From assembly GCA_024699325.1 (NCBI GenBank), contig JAILPS010000038.1, forward strand, positions 1 through 64,000: 64,000 nucleotides of DNA, written 5' to 3'. Position 1 is the first letter of the stretch. Each line of letters begins with the position of its first letter. A model generated the notes under the pieces. That model did not search any database. It had not been told where the DNA came from and saw nothing but the letters and a program-made list of their open reading frames with translations. This DNA comes from Lachnospiraceae bacterium. GTDB lineage: Bacteria > Bacillota > Clostridia > Lachnospirales > Lachnospiraceae. The position numbers and the translations under genes are program-made. Positions 41,093 to 51,100 of this stretch are shown here, piece by piece.

Positions 41093-43555
41093 TTACATAT
41101 CAACTTTGATCTTGTCAAGATGCCAGATCTCGTCGACATATTCCTGGATGGTACGGTCAGATGAGAACTTGCCACAGCTGCCCACATTTAAGATGGCTGA
41201 GCGAGCCCAACCCTTCTCGTCGCGGTACTTCTCCTCGATCTTCATCTGAGCCTCGTGGTAAGATCTGAAATCCTTCAGAATGAAATATGTGTCAGCCTTG
41301 GATGTCACATATGTGTTCAGAAGTGAATTGTACAGGTCTCTGAAGAGCTCAGGATCGTTAGGTGAATAGAAACCGTTGATGAGCTGCATGAGAACGCGGC
41401 GGATATCAGCATCGCTGTTGAATATCTCCATAGGATCGTAGCCGCCCTCATTTTCGTATCTGATGACCTCGTCGGCAGACAGTCCGAAGATTACCGCGTT
41501 GTCCGCGCCAACCTCCTCGACAATCTCCACGTTGGCACCGTCCATGGTTCCCAGAGTGATGGCACCGTTTAACATGAACTTCATGTTACCTGTACCTGAA
41601 GCCTCCTTAGAAGCTGTTGAAATCTGCTCAGAGATATCAGCTGCTGCGAAGATCTTCTCAGCATTTGAAACTCTGTAGTTCTCGATGAACACAACCTTAA
41701 TCTTGCCGTTAATGGACTTGTCGTTGTTGATCACGTCCGCAACGCTGTTGATGAGCTTGATTGTGAGCTTAGCCAGACGATAGCCCGCAGCTGCCTTGGC
41801 GCCAAATATAAATGTTCTAGGATAGAAATCCATGTTTGGATTGTCCTTGATCATGTTGTAGAGATGCATAACATGTAAAATGTTTAACAGCTGACGCTTG
41901 TATTCGTGAAGTCTCTTAACCTGCACATCGTAGATGGAACGTGGGTTGATTTCGATACCGTTGTTCTCCTTGATGTATTTTGCAAGAGCAACCTTATTCT
42001 GGTACTTGATATTCATGAACTCCTTCTGTGCCTTCTCATCGTCAGCATAGATCTTGAGCTCTGAAATATGTGACAGATCCGTAATCCACTCGTCGCCGAT
42101 GTGGTCGGTCACCCACGCTGCGAGCAGAGGGTTGCCGTGCTTTAAGAAACGTCTCTGTGTGATACCGTTGGTCTTGTTGTTGAACTTCTCAGGGAACATC
42201 TCGTAGAAGTCCCTAAGCTCCTGCTTCTTTAAGATCTCTGTGTGGAGTCTTGCAACACCATTTACAGAGTAGCCGCCCACGATTGCCAGGTGCGCCATCT
42301 TGACCTGTCCGTCAAACACGATTGCCATCTTGCGGATCTTGTCGTAGTTGTCAGGATACTTAGCCTGAATCTGCTCGATGAAACGTCTGTTGATCTCCTC
42401 AACGATCTGATAGATACGTGGAAGCAGACGGCTGAACAGCTCGATTGGCCACTTCTCAAGAGCCTCGCTCATGATTGTGTGGTTTGTGTAAGCGCAGGTC
42501 TTGGTTGTGATATCCCAGGCCTCATCCCATGTCAGGTTCTCCTCGTCCATGAGGATACGCATAAGCTCTGCCACAGACATGGTAGGATGTGTATCGTTCA
42601 TCTGGATGGTGACCTTCTCATAGAGTTTTCTGACGTCACCGCCATGGGCCTCCTTGTACTTCTTAACCAGAGTCTGGATTGTTGCAGAGATGAAGAAATA
42701 CTGCTGCTTTAATCTCAGCTCCTTACCTGCGTAATGATTGTCGTTTGGATAGAGAACCTCTACAAGGTTCTTCGCAAGATTCTCCTGCTCAACTGCACGG
42801 CGGTAATCGCCCTTGTCAAATGCGTCGAGAGAGAATACGTTGATAGGCTCGGCGTCCCAGATACGAAGTGTATCCACAACATTGTTGCCGTAGCCAACTA
42901 CAGGCATATCATATGGTATTGCGCGAACTGACTGATAGCCATCCTGGAAGAAGTGATCGCGACCTGTCATAGGATCGTGCTCAACTCTTGTATATCCGCC
43001 AAACTTAACCTCGCATGCGTACTCAGGTCTCTTGAGCTCAAATGGATTGCCGTGCTTTAACCAGTTGTCCGGAACCTCCACCTGATAGCCATCCTCGATC
43101 TTCTGAGCGAACATACCGTACTTATAGCGGATACCTGCGCCGTATGCAGGGTAGCCAAGCGTTGCGAGTGAATCCAGGAAACATGCTGCAAGACGGCCAA
43201 GACCACCGTTACCGAGAGCCGCATCAGGCTCCTGATCCTCGATAACATTTAAGTCGATGCCGAGCTCATCAAGGGCGTTCTTCACTTCGTCCCATGCGCA
43301 GAGGTTGATTATATTGTTGCCGAGCGCACGGCCCATTAAGAACTCCATTGAGAGGTAGTAAACTGTCTTGGGATCCTCCTTCTCCATAACCTTCTGTGTG
43401 GCGATCCACTGGTCAATGATGTAATCCTTCACTGAGAGTGAAACAGCCTGAAACAGCTGCTGTTTAGTAGCCTCGTCAAGGTTGCGGCGATACAGGTTTT
43501 TAACGTTAGTTTTTACATTTTTCTGGAACTCAGCTTTATCAAATTTGATAGCCAT
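41093..43555 (-). CDS. glgP: Glycogen/alpha-glucan phosphorylase
   Basis: An 820-residue GT35 enzyme that releases glucose-1-phosphate from glycogen or maltodextrin. It has the N-terminal YYLSMEFLMGRALGNN, GNGGLGRLAACFLDS, the VKRLHEYKRQ substrate region, and the pyridoxal-phosphate lysine in EASGTGNMKFMLNGA. It is preceded 17 bases upstream by ileS with AGGAGG before the ATG, so it is probably the last gene of foldase-ileS-glgP. It complements glgC/glgD 10 kb away: synthesis and breakdown of storage glucan. Confidence 0.96.
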   Translation of the reverse strand: MAIKFDKAEFQKNVKTNVKNLYRRNLDEATKQQLFQAVSLSVKDYIIDQWIATQKVMEKEDPKTVYYLSMEFLMGRALGNNIINLCAWDEVKNALDELGIDLNVIEDQEPDAALGNGGLGRLAACFLDSLATLGYPAYGAGIRYKYGMFAQKIEDGYQVEVPDNWLKHGNPFELKRPEYACEVKFGGYTRVEHDPMTGRDHFFQDGYQSVRAIPYDMPVVGYGNNVVDTLRIWDAEPINVFSLDAFDKGDYRRAVEQENLAKNLVEVLYPNDNHYAGKELRLKQQYFFISATIQTLVKKYKEAHGGDVRKLYEKVTIQMNDTHPTMSVAELMRILMDEENLTWDEAWDITTKTCAYTNHTIMSEALEKWPIELFSRLLPRIYQIVEEINRRFIEQIQAKYPDNYDKIRKMAIVFDGQVKMAHLAIVGGYSVNGVARLHTEILKKQELRDFYEMFPEKFNNKTNGITQRRFLKHGNPLLAAWVTDHIGDEWITDLSHISELKIYADDEKAQKEFMNIKYQNKVALAKYIKENNGIEINPRSIYDVQVKRLHEYKRQLLNILHVMHLYNMIKDNPNMDFYPRTFIFGAKAAAGYRLAKLTIKLINSVADVINNDKSINGKIKVVFIENYRVSNAEKIFAAADISEQISTASKEASGTGNMKFMLNGAITLGTMDGANVEIVEEVGADNAVIFGLSADEVIRYENEGGYDPMEIFNSDADIRRVLMQLINGFYSPNDPELFRDLYNSLLNTYVTSKADTYFILKDFRSYHEAQMKIEEKYRDEKGWARSAILNVGSCGKFSSDRTIQEYVDEIWHLDKIKVDM

Positions 43556-43572
43556 TGTTTTCCTCCTAAGTT

Positions 43573-46500
43573 TTAGATTCGTGTGATACCGAGAGTTACG
43601 GTCTCACCGTTGATGTTCCATTCCTTGGAAACGGAAGCATCTGTTCCCTCTGTAATGCTGTCGGCAAGTGTTGTGCCGCCGATAACAGAAGTGTTTCTGC
43701 CGATGATCTCGGCCAGTTTATCATTGCCGCTGTAAACCACAGCGATATGATCTGTAACCTCGAAATCTGCGTCTTTTCTCATGGTCTGGATCTTGGAGAT
43801 AACCTCTCTTACGAAGCCCTCCTCGATAAGCTCAGGTGTGAGGTTTCCGTCAAGCACGACTGTAACCTCGCCGTAGCTCTCGGTTGCATAACCCTCCTTC
43901 TTGACCATCTCGATGAGCAGATCTTCCTCGGCAAGCTCGACGCTTCCATCAAGAAGCTTAAGCAGTCCTGTGCTCTTCAGCTCATCCATGGCTGCGTTGC
44001 CATCGATCTGTGCGAGCGCATTCTTGATTGCTCCAAGCTGCTTGCCATATTTAGGACCAACAGTTCTAAGCTGAGGCTTGAAGGTGTATGTTGTGAACTC
44101 TCTCACATCGTCCGTGAACTTCACATCCTTGACGTTTAATTCGTCCTCGATGATCTGCGTGAAGTACTCAGGCAGTGTGTAAGGAGCCTTGATATACATC
44201 TCGGCCAGAGGCTGACGGTTCTTGAGGTTTGCAGCATTTCTGGCTGCACGGCCTAAAACTACAGCGTTTAAAACAAGGTCCATATCCTTCTCAAGCTCAG
44301 GATCGATCATGGACTCGTCTGCCACTGGGAAGCTGCACAGGTGAATGCTCTCAGGAGCGTTACTGTCAATGCTTCGCACGAGATTCTGATAGATGTCCTC
44401 GGTGATGAATGGCACCATAGGAGCGCAGAGCTTGCAAAGTGTAACAAGAGTGGTGTAAAGAGTCATGTAAGCATTGATCTTATCCTGCTCCATGCCCTTT
44501 GCCCAGTATCTCTCACGGCAGCGGCGAACATACCAGTTGCTTAAGTCGTCCACGAAATCCTGTAAAACCTTCGTGGTCTCTGTGATCTTGTAGTTCTCAA
44601 GATTGTTGTCCACTGTCTTTACGAGAGTGTTGAGTTTTGATAAAAGCCACTTGTCCATGACAGAGAGCTTATCATACTCAAGGCTGTATTTGGTAGCGTC
44701 GAATTCGTCAATATTTGCATAGAGAACGAAGAACGCATATGAATTCCAGAGTGTTCCCATGAATTTTCTCTGGCCCTCTGTAACCGCCTTGTCGTGGAAA
44801 CGGTTAGGCAGCCATGGCGCAGAGTTGGAGTAGAAGTACCATCTGATGGCGTCCGCTCCGAGGGTTGTGAGTGCCTCCATAGGGTCAACCGCGTTGCCCT
44901 TGGACTTGCTCATCTTCTGTCCGTCCTTATCCTGAACATGGCCTAAAACGATAACGTTCTTGTATGGAGCCTTGTTAAAGATAAGTGTTGAGATTGCGAG
45001 AAGTGAATAGAACCATCCTCTGGTCTGGTCAACCGCCTCAGAGATGAAGTCGGCCGGGAAATTCTTCTCGAAGAGCTCCTTGTTTTCAAATGGATAGTGA
45101 TACTGTGCAAATGGCATGGAGCCTGAATCGAACCAGCAGTCGATAACCTCCGGAACTCTCTTCATGAGCTTGCCGCACTTAGGACATGTGATGTGAACAG
45201 CATCGATGTAAGGTCTGTGAAGCTCCACGCCACCCTCAGGGTAGTCAGGGCTCATGGCCTTAAGCTCTTCCTTGCTGCCGATCGCATGCTGGTGTCCGCA
45301 CTCGCACTCCCAGACATTAAGTGGAGTACCCCAGTAACGGTTACGCGAAACGCCCCAGTCCTGAACATTCTTGAGCCAGTCTCCGAAACGTCCCTCGCCG
45401 ATTGACTTAGGGATCCAGTTGATTGTGTCATTATTCCTAATCAGGTCATCCTTGACAGCTGTCATCTTGATGAACCATGACTCTCTTGCATAGTAGATAA
45501 GTGGTGTGTCGCATCTCCAGCAGTGTGGATAGCTGTGCTCGAACTTAGGAGCGTCGAAGAGAAGCCCTCTCGCATCCAGATCCTTAAGCACCTCAGGGTC
45601 TGCCTTCTTGACAAAGAGTCCTGCAAATGGAGTGTCGCTTGTCATATCACCCTTGGCGTCTACAAACTGTACGAATGGCAGGTCATAGCGCATGCACACT
45701 CTGTAGTCGTCCTCACCAAATGCAGGTGCGTTGTGAACAACGCCTGTACCATCTTCCATGGTTACATAGTCGTCGCAGATAACGTAGAACGCCTTCTTGC
45801 CCAGCTGCTTTGCCTTCTTAGCTGTGCACTCGTAGAGTGATTCGTACTCCTTATACTCCAAATCCTTACCTGTGTATCTCTCGAGGATCTCGTATGGAGC
45901 TGTTGGCTTGTCGCCGCCCAAAACCTTCTCGCAGAGAGCCTCTGCCAGGTAATATGTGTAGCCGTCAGCGGTCTTAACCTTCACGTATGTCTCTGCAGGG
46001 TTTACGCAGAGCGCAACATTTGAAGGAAGTGTCCACGGTGTTGTGGTCCATGCTAAGATGTAGGCATCCTCGCCCACGCACTTGAAACGTGCAACTGCTG
46101 AGCGCTCCTTGATATCCTTATAGCCCTGTGCAACCTCATGGCTTGAGAGAGGGGTTCCACATCTTGGGCAGTATGGAACGATCTTGAAACCCTTATAGAG
46201 GAGCTTCTTGTCCCAGATCTGCTTGAGTGCCCACCACTCAGACTCGATAAATGAATCGTAGTATGTTACATAAGGGTCATTCATGTCGGCCCAAAAGCCT
46301 ACCTTGTAGGAGAAATCCTCCCACATGCCCTTGTACTTCCAAACATTTTCCTTGCACTTCTTGATGAATGGCTCCAGACCGTACTGCTCGATCTGCTCCT
46401 TGCCGTCGAGACCTAACTCCTTCTCGACCTCAAGCTCAACAGGAAGTCCGTGTGTGTCCCAACCCGCCTTACGGGGAACCTCATAGCCCTTCATGGTGCG

Positions 46501-46713
46501 GTATCTCGGGATCATATCCTTAATGGTACGTGTGAGCACGTGTCCGATATGTGGCTTGCCGTTAGCTGTTGGCGGGCCGTCATAGAACATATACTGAGGG
46601 CATCCCTCGCGCTCCTTCATACTCTTCTCGAAGATCTGGTTGTCCTTCCAGAACTTCTCAACATTTGCTTCTCTCTCGACAAAGTTTAAGTCGGTGCTTA
46701 CCTTGCGATACAT
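43573..46713 (-). CDS. ileS: Isoleucyl-tRNA synthetase, long (type 2-like) form
   Basis: A 1046-residue class I synthetase. It has the HIGH motif at 55-58 (KPHIGH), KMSKS as DGQKMSKSKGN near residue 600, and the editing domain in between. The length, the N-terminus (STDLNFVEREANVEKFW) and the RYRTMKGYEVPRKAGWDTHG stretch fit the IleS2 subgroup, which includes eukaryotic-like and mupirocin-tolerant enzymes, rather than the shorter IleS1 with a C-terminal zinc finger. There is no T-box leader: the upstream gene ends only 29 bases before. AGGAGG lies before the ATG. Confidence 0.95.
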   Translation of the reverse strand: MYRKVSTDLNFVEREANVEKFWKDNQIFEKSMKEREGCPQYMFYDGPPTANGKPHIGHVLTRTIKDMIPRYRTMKGYEVPRKAGWDTHGLPVELEVEKELGLDGKEQIEQYGLEPFIKKCKENVWKYKGMWEDFSYKVGFWADMNDPYVTYYDSFIESEWWALKQIWDKKLLYKGFKIVPYCPRCGTPLSSHEVAQGYKDIKERSAVARFKCVGEDAYILAWTTTPWTLPSNVALCVNPAETYVKVKTADGYTYYLAEALCEKVLGGDKPTAPYEILERYTGKDLEYKEYESLYECTAKKAKQLGKKAFYVICDDYVTMEDGTGVVHNAPAFGEDDYRVCMRYDLPFVQFVDAKGDMTSDTPFAGLFVKKADPEVLKDLDARGLLFDAPKFEHSYPHCWRCDTPLIYYARESWFIKMTAVKDDLIRNNDTINWIPKSIGEGRFGDWLKNVQDWGVSRNRYWGTPLNVWECECGHQHAIGSKEELKAMSPDYPEGGVELHRPYIDAVHITCPKCGKLMKRVPEVIDCWFDSGSMPFAQYHYPFENKELFEKNFPADFISEAVDQTRGWFYSLLAISTLIFNKAPYKNVIVLGHVQDKDGQKMSKSKGNAVDPMEALTTLGADAIRWYFYSNSAPWLPNRFHDKAVTEGQRKFMGTLWNSYAFFVLYANIDEFDATKYSLEYDKLSVMDKWLLSKLNTLVKTVDNNLENYKITETTKVLQDFVDDLSNWYVRRCRERYWAKGMEQDKINAYMTLYTTLVTLCKLCAPMVPFITEDIYQNLVRSIDSNAPESIHLCSFPVADESMIDPELEKDMDLVLNAVVLGRAARNAANLKNRQPLAEMYIKAPYTLPEYFTQIIEDELNVKDVKFTDDVREFTTYTFKPQLRTVGPKYGKQLGAIKNALAQIDGNAAMDELKSTGLLKLLDGSVELAEEDLLIEMVKKEGYATESYGEVTVVLDGNLTPELIEEGFVREVISKIQTMRKDADFEVTDHIAVVYSGNDKLAEIIGRNTSVIGGTTLADSITEGTDASVSKEWNINGETVTLGITRI

Positions 46714-46742
46714 ATTTGCCTCCTAACCTGATAACTGCTGTG

Positions 46743-48011
46743 TCAATCCTTAGAACCTGCGTCAGCTGCCGTAGTCTCTGCCGCTGTAGTCTCAGCTGCA
46801 GTAGTCTCAGCTGCTGTAGTCTCTGTCGCTGTAGTCTCAGCTGCTGTAGTCTCTGTCGCCGCTGTGGTCTCTGCTGCTGTTGTAGTCTCAGCCGCTGCTG
46901 ACTCGCTTGTGTTCTTGTAATCTATAGCCTTGTACTTATACTGCGCGTAAACCTTCTCCTTGACTGTGAACACCTCTGATGCCTCGCTGATTGCAGGATA
47001 CTTCTCTGCAAACTTCTCGGTCTCGCGGTTTGACAGCTCGCTCTCAATGGCTGATGCCTTGGAGGCCTCGTTGTCATCTGTCACACAGTAAACTGCGTAG
47101 TACATGTTGGTGCTTTCGTAGTAGTAAACGTCAAAATCGCCGGTCTTATAGTTATTCCAGCTGTAGGTTGAGAGTGACTCAGCTGCATCCTCTGCAGGCT
47201 TACCGTATGTAACCCCTGATGATGATGCAATGCTTACACCTGCGTCCTCTGCGTGATTATTCTTGACTGTTGTTATGAAGTCTGTGTCTCCAGCCTCCTT
47301 AGCCGCCTTCATCTCTGCGAGAATGGTGTCTGCAAGTGCAGCGGCGTCAACTGTCTGCGCTGTAGTCTCTGTGCCGTCAGCTGCCGTTGTGGCATCCGTT
47401 GTGGCTGTAGGAGTCACGGAAATGTATGATATCTCCACATATCTGTAATCAGCCTCATTGACTGTGGTGTCGATATCTGAAACGATCTGCTCATAAGCCT
47501 TATTGGCCAAAGCGTTCATGGTGTAAATCTTGTTGATTAATGTCTCGTCCTTACCGGCAGCCTCTAAAAGACCTGTGTCTGTGGTAAAGAAGTACTCCTT
47601 AACTGCCTCGGCTACCTTCTCCTTCTCCTCGTCGGTTAAGGTGATGCTGTTCTTCTGGGCATAGTCATTTAAGACATATGTCTGCCACAGCGCTCTCATG
47701 GACTCCTCCTTAAGGGTATCCCACATGCTCTTGCCGTCTGTGAGGGCATCGCCTGCGTAGAACTCCTCAAGTGTTGTATAGCCATAGTACTGTGCATACA
47801 GACTTCCGTATGCTGAATAGTAGTAATCATATGTAGCCTGAGACATCTTAGCGTAATAATTAATCTCATCAAAATTAATCTTGGTATTGCCAAATGTTGC
47901 GACAACCGTTGACGCGTAATTGCTCTCTGTTAGTCTTGAATAACAGCCGCTAAGTGCTGCCATGGACATGCCCGCTGCGAGGCAGAGGCTTCCAACTCGC
48001 TTAAAATTCAT
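46743..48011 (-). CDS. Lipoprotein foldase-like protein (SurA/PrsA N-terminal type) with Thr/Ala tail
   Basis: A 422-residue lipoprotein: lipobox ALSGC (Cys23), then an alpha-helical region like the SurA/PrsA N-terminal domain (about 35-190; TKINFDEINYYAKMSQATYDYYYSAYG, LTDEEKEKVAEAVKEYF). A segment at about 190-365 could hold a degenerate parvulin-like domain, but no clear peptidyl-prolyl isomerase motif is visible. The last roughly 50 residues are AETTA repeats. It likely acts outside the membrane on folding of secreted proteins. It is the first gene of the operon, with the promoter at 48093-48121. AGAAGGATGGAG lies before the ATG. Confidence 0.75.
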   Translation of the reverse strand: MNFKRVGSLCLAAGMSMAALSGCYSRLTESNYASTVVATFGNTKINFDEINYYAKMSQATYDYYYSAYGSLYAQYYGYTTLEEFYAGDALTDGKSMWDTLKEESMRALWQTYVLNDYAQKNSITLTDEEKEKVAEAVKEYFFTTDTGLLEAAGKDETLINKIYTMNALANKAYEQIVSDIDTTVNEADYRYVEISYISVTPTATTDATTAADGTETTAQTVDAAALADTILAEMKAAKEAGDTDFITTVKNNHAEDAGVSIASSSGVTYGKPAEDAAESLSTYSWNNYKTGDFDVYYYESTNMYYAVYCVTDDNEASKASAIESELSNRETEKFAEKYPAISEASEVFTVKEKVYAQYKYKAIDYKNTSESAAAETTTAAETTAATETTAAETTATETTAAETTAAETTAAETTAADAGSKD

Positions 48012-48092
48012 AACTGCTCCATCCTTCTATTAAACAATAACGATAATGCAATGCGCAAAGACATACACTCTTTACACTGCACAATCTAAAAT

Positions 48093-48121
48093 ACTATATC
48101 ACTTTTTGCACCTTATGGCAA
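48093..48121 (-). promoter_or_regulatory. Promoter of the foldase-ileS-glgP operon
   Basis: Minus strand TTGCCA (48116-48121), 17-bp spacer, TATAGT (48093-48098). The leader is about 80 bases, too short for a T-box. Confidence 0.7.
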
Positions 48122-48126
48122 CTGTT

Positions 48127-51100
48127 TTATGCCATCACAGCGGCTATAAGTTGCTTAAACGTTTTAGTCATTTCCCCCAGTGTCTGCTTGGTTTTGTCCC
48201 TCTGTGTAAATGTCATGACCACCTTGCTTCCGGCGCTGATTCTCAGGTCGCCGCGGTACTTATCCATGAGTGCCTTGAGCTTATCAGGGTCGATGGATGC
48301 GTCAGGAGAAAATGTCACGCTTCCCATGTGATCATCCGCTCTGACCGTCAGTGCCCCGGCCTTCGTGGCCGTCGCTCTGAGAAGTGCCACATCCAAGAGG
48401 TTCATGACAGGCTCCGGAACATCTCCAAACCTGTCGACCAATTCGTCCACGATGTCCTCGTACTCCTCATCATTTTCGAGTGTTGTGATGCGCTTATACA
48501 TGTCGAGCAGCAGACTCTCGCTGCTTATATATGTGTCAGGGATGAAGGCGTCAATGTCGATATCCACAAATGCCTCGGTTTTTGGCATCTCCTTCTGTCT
48601 GCCCGTGAGCCTCATTACGGCCTCGTTAAGCATTTTGCAGTAGAGGTCGTAGCCCACGGCCTCCATGTGGCCGTGCTGGTCGTGTCCCATGACGTTGCCG
48701 GCGCCCCTGATTTCAAGATCCTTCAGGGCGATTTTAACGCCGCTTCCAAGCTCCGTGAACTGCCTGATGGCCTCGAGGCGCTGCTCAGCGTCCTCCTTGA
48801 GCACCTTATTCTGCCTGTAGAGAATGAAGGCGTAGGCGGTGCGGTTGCTTCTTCCGACGCGGCCTCTAAGCTGATAGAGCTGCGAGAGCCCCATCCTGTC
48901 GGCGTCGTCGATTATGATGGTGTTCACATTGGGAATGTCGAGTCCCGTCTCAATAATGGTGGTTGAGACTAACACATCTATGTCGCCGTTTACGAAGTCG
49001 AGCATTATGCTCTCTAACTCCCTCTCGCTCATCTGCCCGTGGGCAAATGCTATGCTTAAGTCGGGCATCATTTCCTGAAGCTCTGCGGTAACCCTCGCGA
49101 TATCCATGACGCGGTTGTAGACATAGTAGACCTGTCCGCCCCTTGCCACCTCGCGGCTTATGGCCTCCCTCACCAGCTCCTTCGTGTGCTCGCAGACATA
49201 TGTCTGTATGGGCAGTCTGTCGCTTGGCGCCTGCTCGATAACGGACATGTCCCTTACGCCTATTAAGCTCATATGAAGGGTTCTTGGAATCGGCGTCGCC
49301 GTTAGCGTGAGCACGTCCACATTGGTCTTAAGCTCCTTAATCTTTTCCTTGTGCTTGACGCCAAAACGCTGCTCCTCGTCGATTATCAGAAGCCCCAAAT
49401 CCCTGAACTGCACATCCTTTGACAGCACTCTGTGGGTTCCGATGACTATGTCCACCATGCCCTTTTTAAGGTCCTCTAAGGTGTTTTTAACCTGCGCCGG
49501 GGTCCTGAAACGGCTCAGAAGGTCAACCCTTATGGGATAGTCCTTCATTCTCTGCGTAAATGTGTTGTAGTGCTGTTGTGCGAGAATGGTGGTGGGCACC
49601 AGATACACAACCTGTTTGCCCTCCTGAACCGCCTTAAATGCGGCTCGTATCGCAACCTCAGTCTTGCCAAATCCCACGTCGCCGCAGACCAGTCTGTCCA
49701 TGATCTTCGTGCTCTCCATGTCGGATTTGACCTCCTCGATGACGCGAAGCTGATCCTGCGTCTCCTCGTAGGGGAAGCTCTCCTCAAACTCCCTCTGCCA
49801 GAGGGTGTCCTCGCCGTATTCGTAGCCGTGTCTCTGCCTTCTCTCGGCGTATAGAAGCACCAGCTCCTCGGCAACCTTCTCAACAGCCGCCTTAACCTTC
49901 GTCTTGGTCTTCTTCCACTCGCCGCCGTAGAGGTTGTTAAGCTTTACATTCTGCTTGTCCTTGTCGCTGTATTTCTGTATGTATTCAAACTGTGTCGCGG
50001 GGATGAAGAGCGAGCTGTCATCGCCGTACTCAATCCTTATATAATCCCTCCAGACACCCTCAGAGCGCTTCCTCTCGATGCCCTTATATATTCCTAAGCC
50101 GTAGTTTTCGTGGACAACATAGTCGCCCACCTTCAGGTCACTTAAATCTCCAATCCTGGTTCCCTTATACTGCTTCCTCCTGGTCTTCTTCTGCTCCCTG
50201 CCCAGGATGTCAGATTCTGTCAGAACCACAAACTTGAGATATGTGTATTCGAAGCCTCGCCTGAGCGCTCCCACGGTTATGAGAGTCTGGCCCGGCAGCA
50301 CCTCGGTATTGCCCTCGTCGTTAAAAAACACATCCAGGTCATACACCTGCAGATACTCTGCCATTCTCTTGGCCTTGGTTCTTGAGGCGTAGAGAAGCAC
50401 AACCCTGTAGCCCGCCCTGTGCCACTTCTCCAAGTCCTTCACAAGCTGGGCCTGGTTCTCCTTATAGGAGGCCACGCCTGAGGCATTTACGCTGTAAATG
50501 TTTTTGATATCTATCTGTGACACTCTGGTGTCCAAGCCTGTGAGCACCACGGTTTTTCTTTTGGAAAGCTTGCCAAATATGAGCTCGCTCTTGTAGATAA
50601 GACCCGCCTGGCCGCTCAATATATATCCGCCCGTAAGCCTGTGCTTCGTGCTCTCTGAAAACTCTATCGTGACCGCCGTGGCCTTCTCCTGCATAGCCGC
50701 GGGCTCGTTGGCAAAGCAGATGGTGTCCTCGGGCATATAGTCGATAAGGCTCTGCCCCTCCTCGCCGAAATACTTCATGCTGGCTAAGATATTCTCAGGT
50801 ATCACGCCGCCCTCTAATTCGTCGATAAAGCTGCCAACATTTTTTTGCAGGTTGGTGGCTTCCTCCCACATTTCCTGCTTCTTAAGTCTGGCATAGGCCT
50901 CCTCGTATTCAGACCTAAGCCTATCTATTCCCATCCGCTTAACCGCGTCACTTACCACAAACTCCCTTGCAGGGTATATATTTATGCTGTCCACTTCGCT
51001 TATGGAGCGCTGGCTGTCCACGTCGAAATATTTGACAGAATCGACCTCCTCGTCCCACAGATCAATTCTCACAGGGTTATCCTCCGTGAAGGGATAGATA

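Noticed and set aside
46714-46742. T-box leader upstream of ileS
   Set aside because: Only 29 bases separate ileS from the upstream gene; no specifier stem or antiterminator can fit.
46569-46901. Plus-strand Cys/Ser-rich frame over the AETTA repeats
   Set aside because: Shadow of ileS and of the foldase tail repeats; antisense to two well-supported genes.
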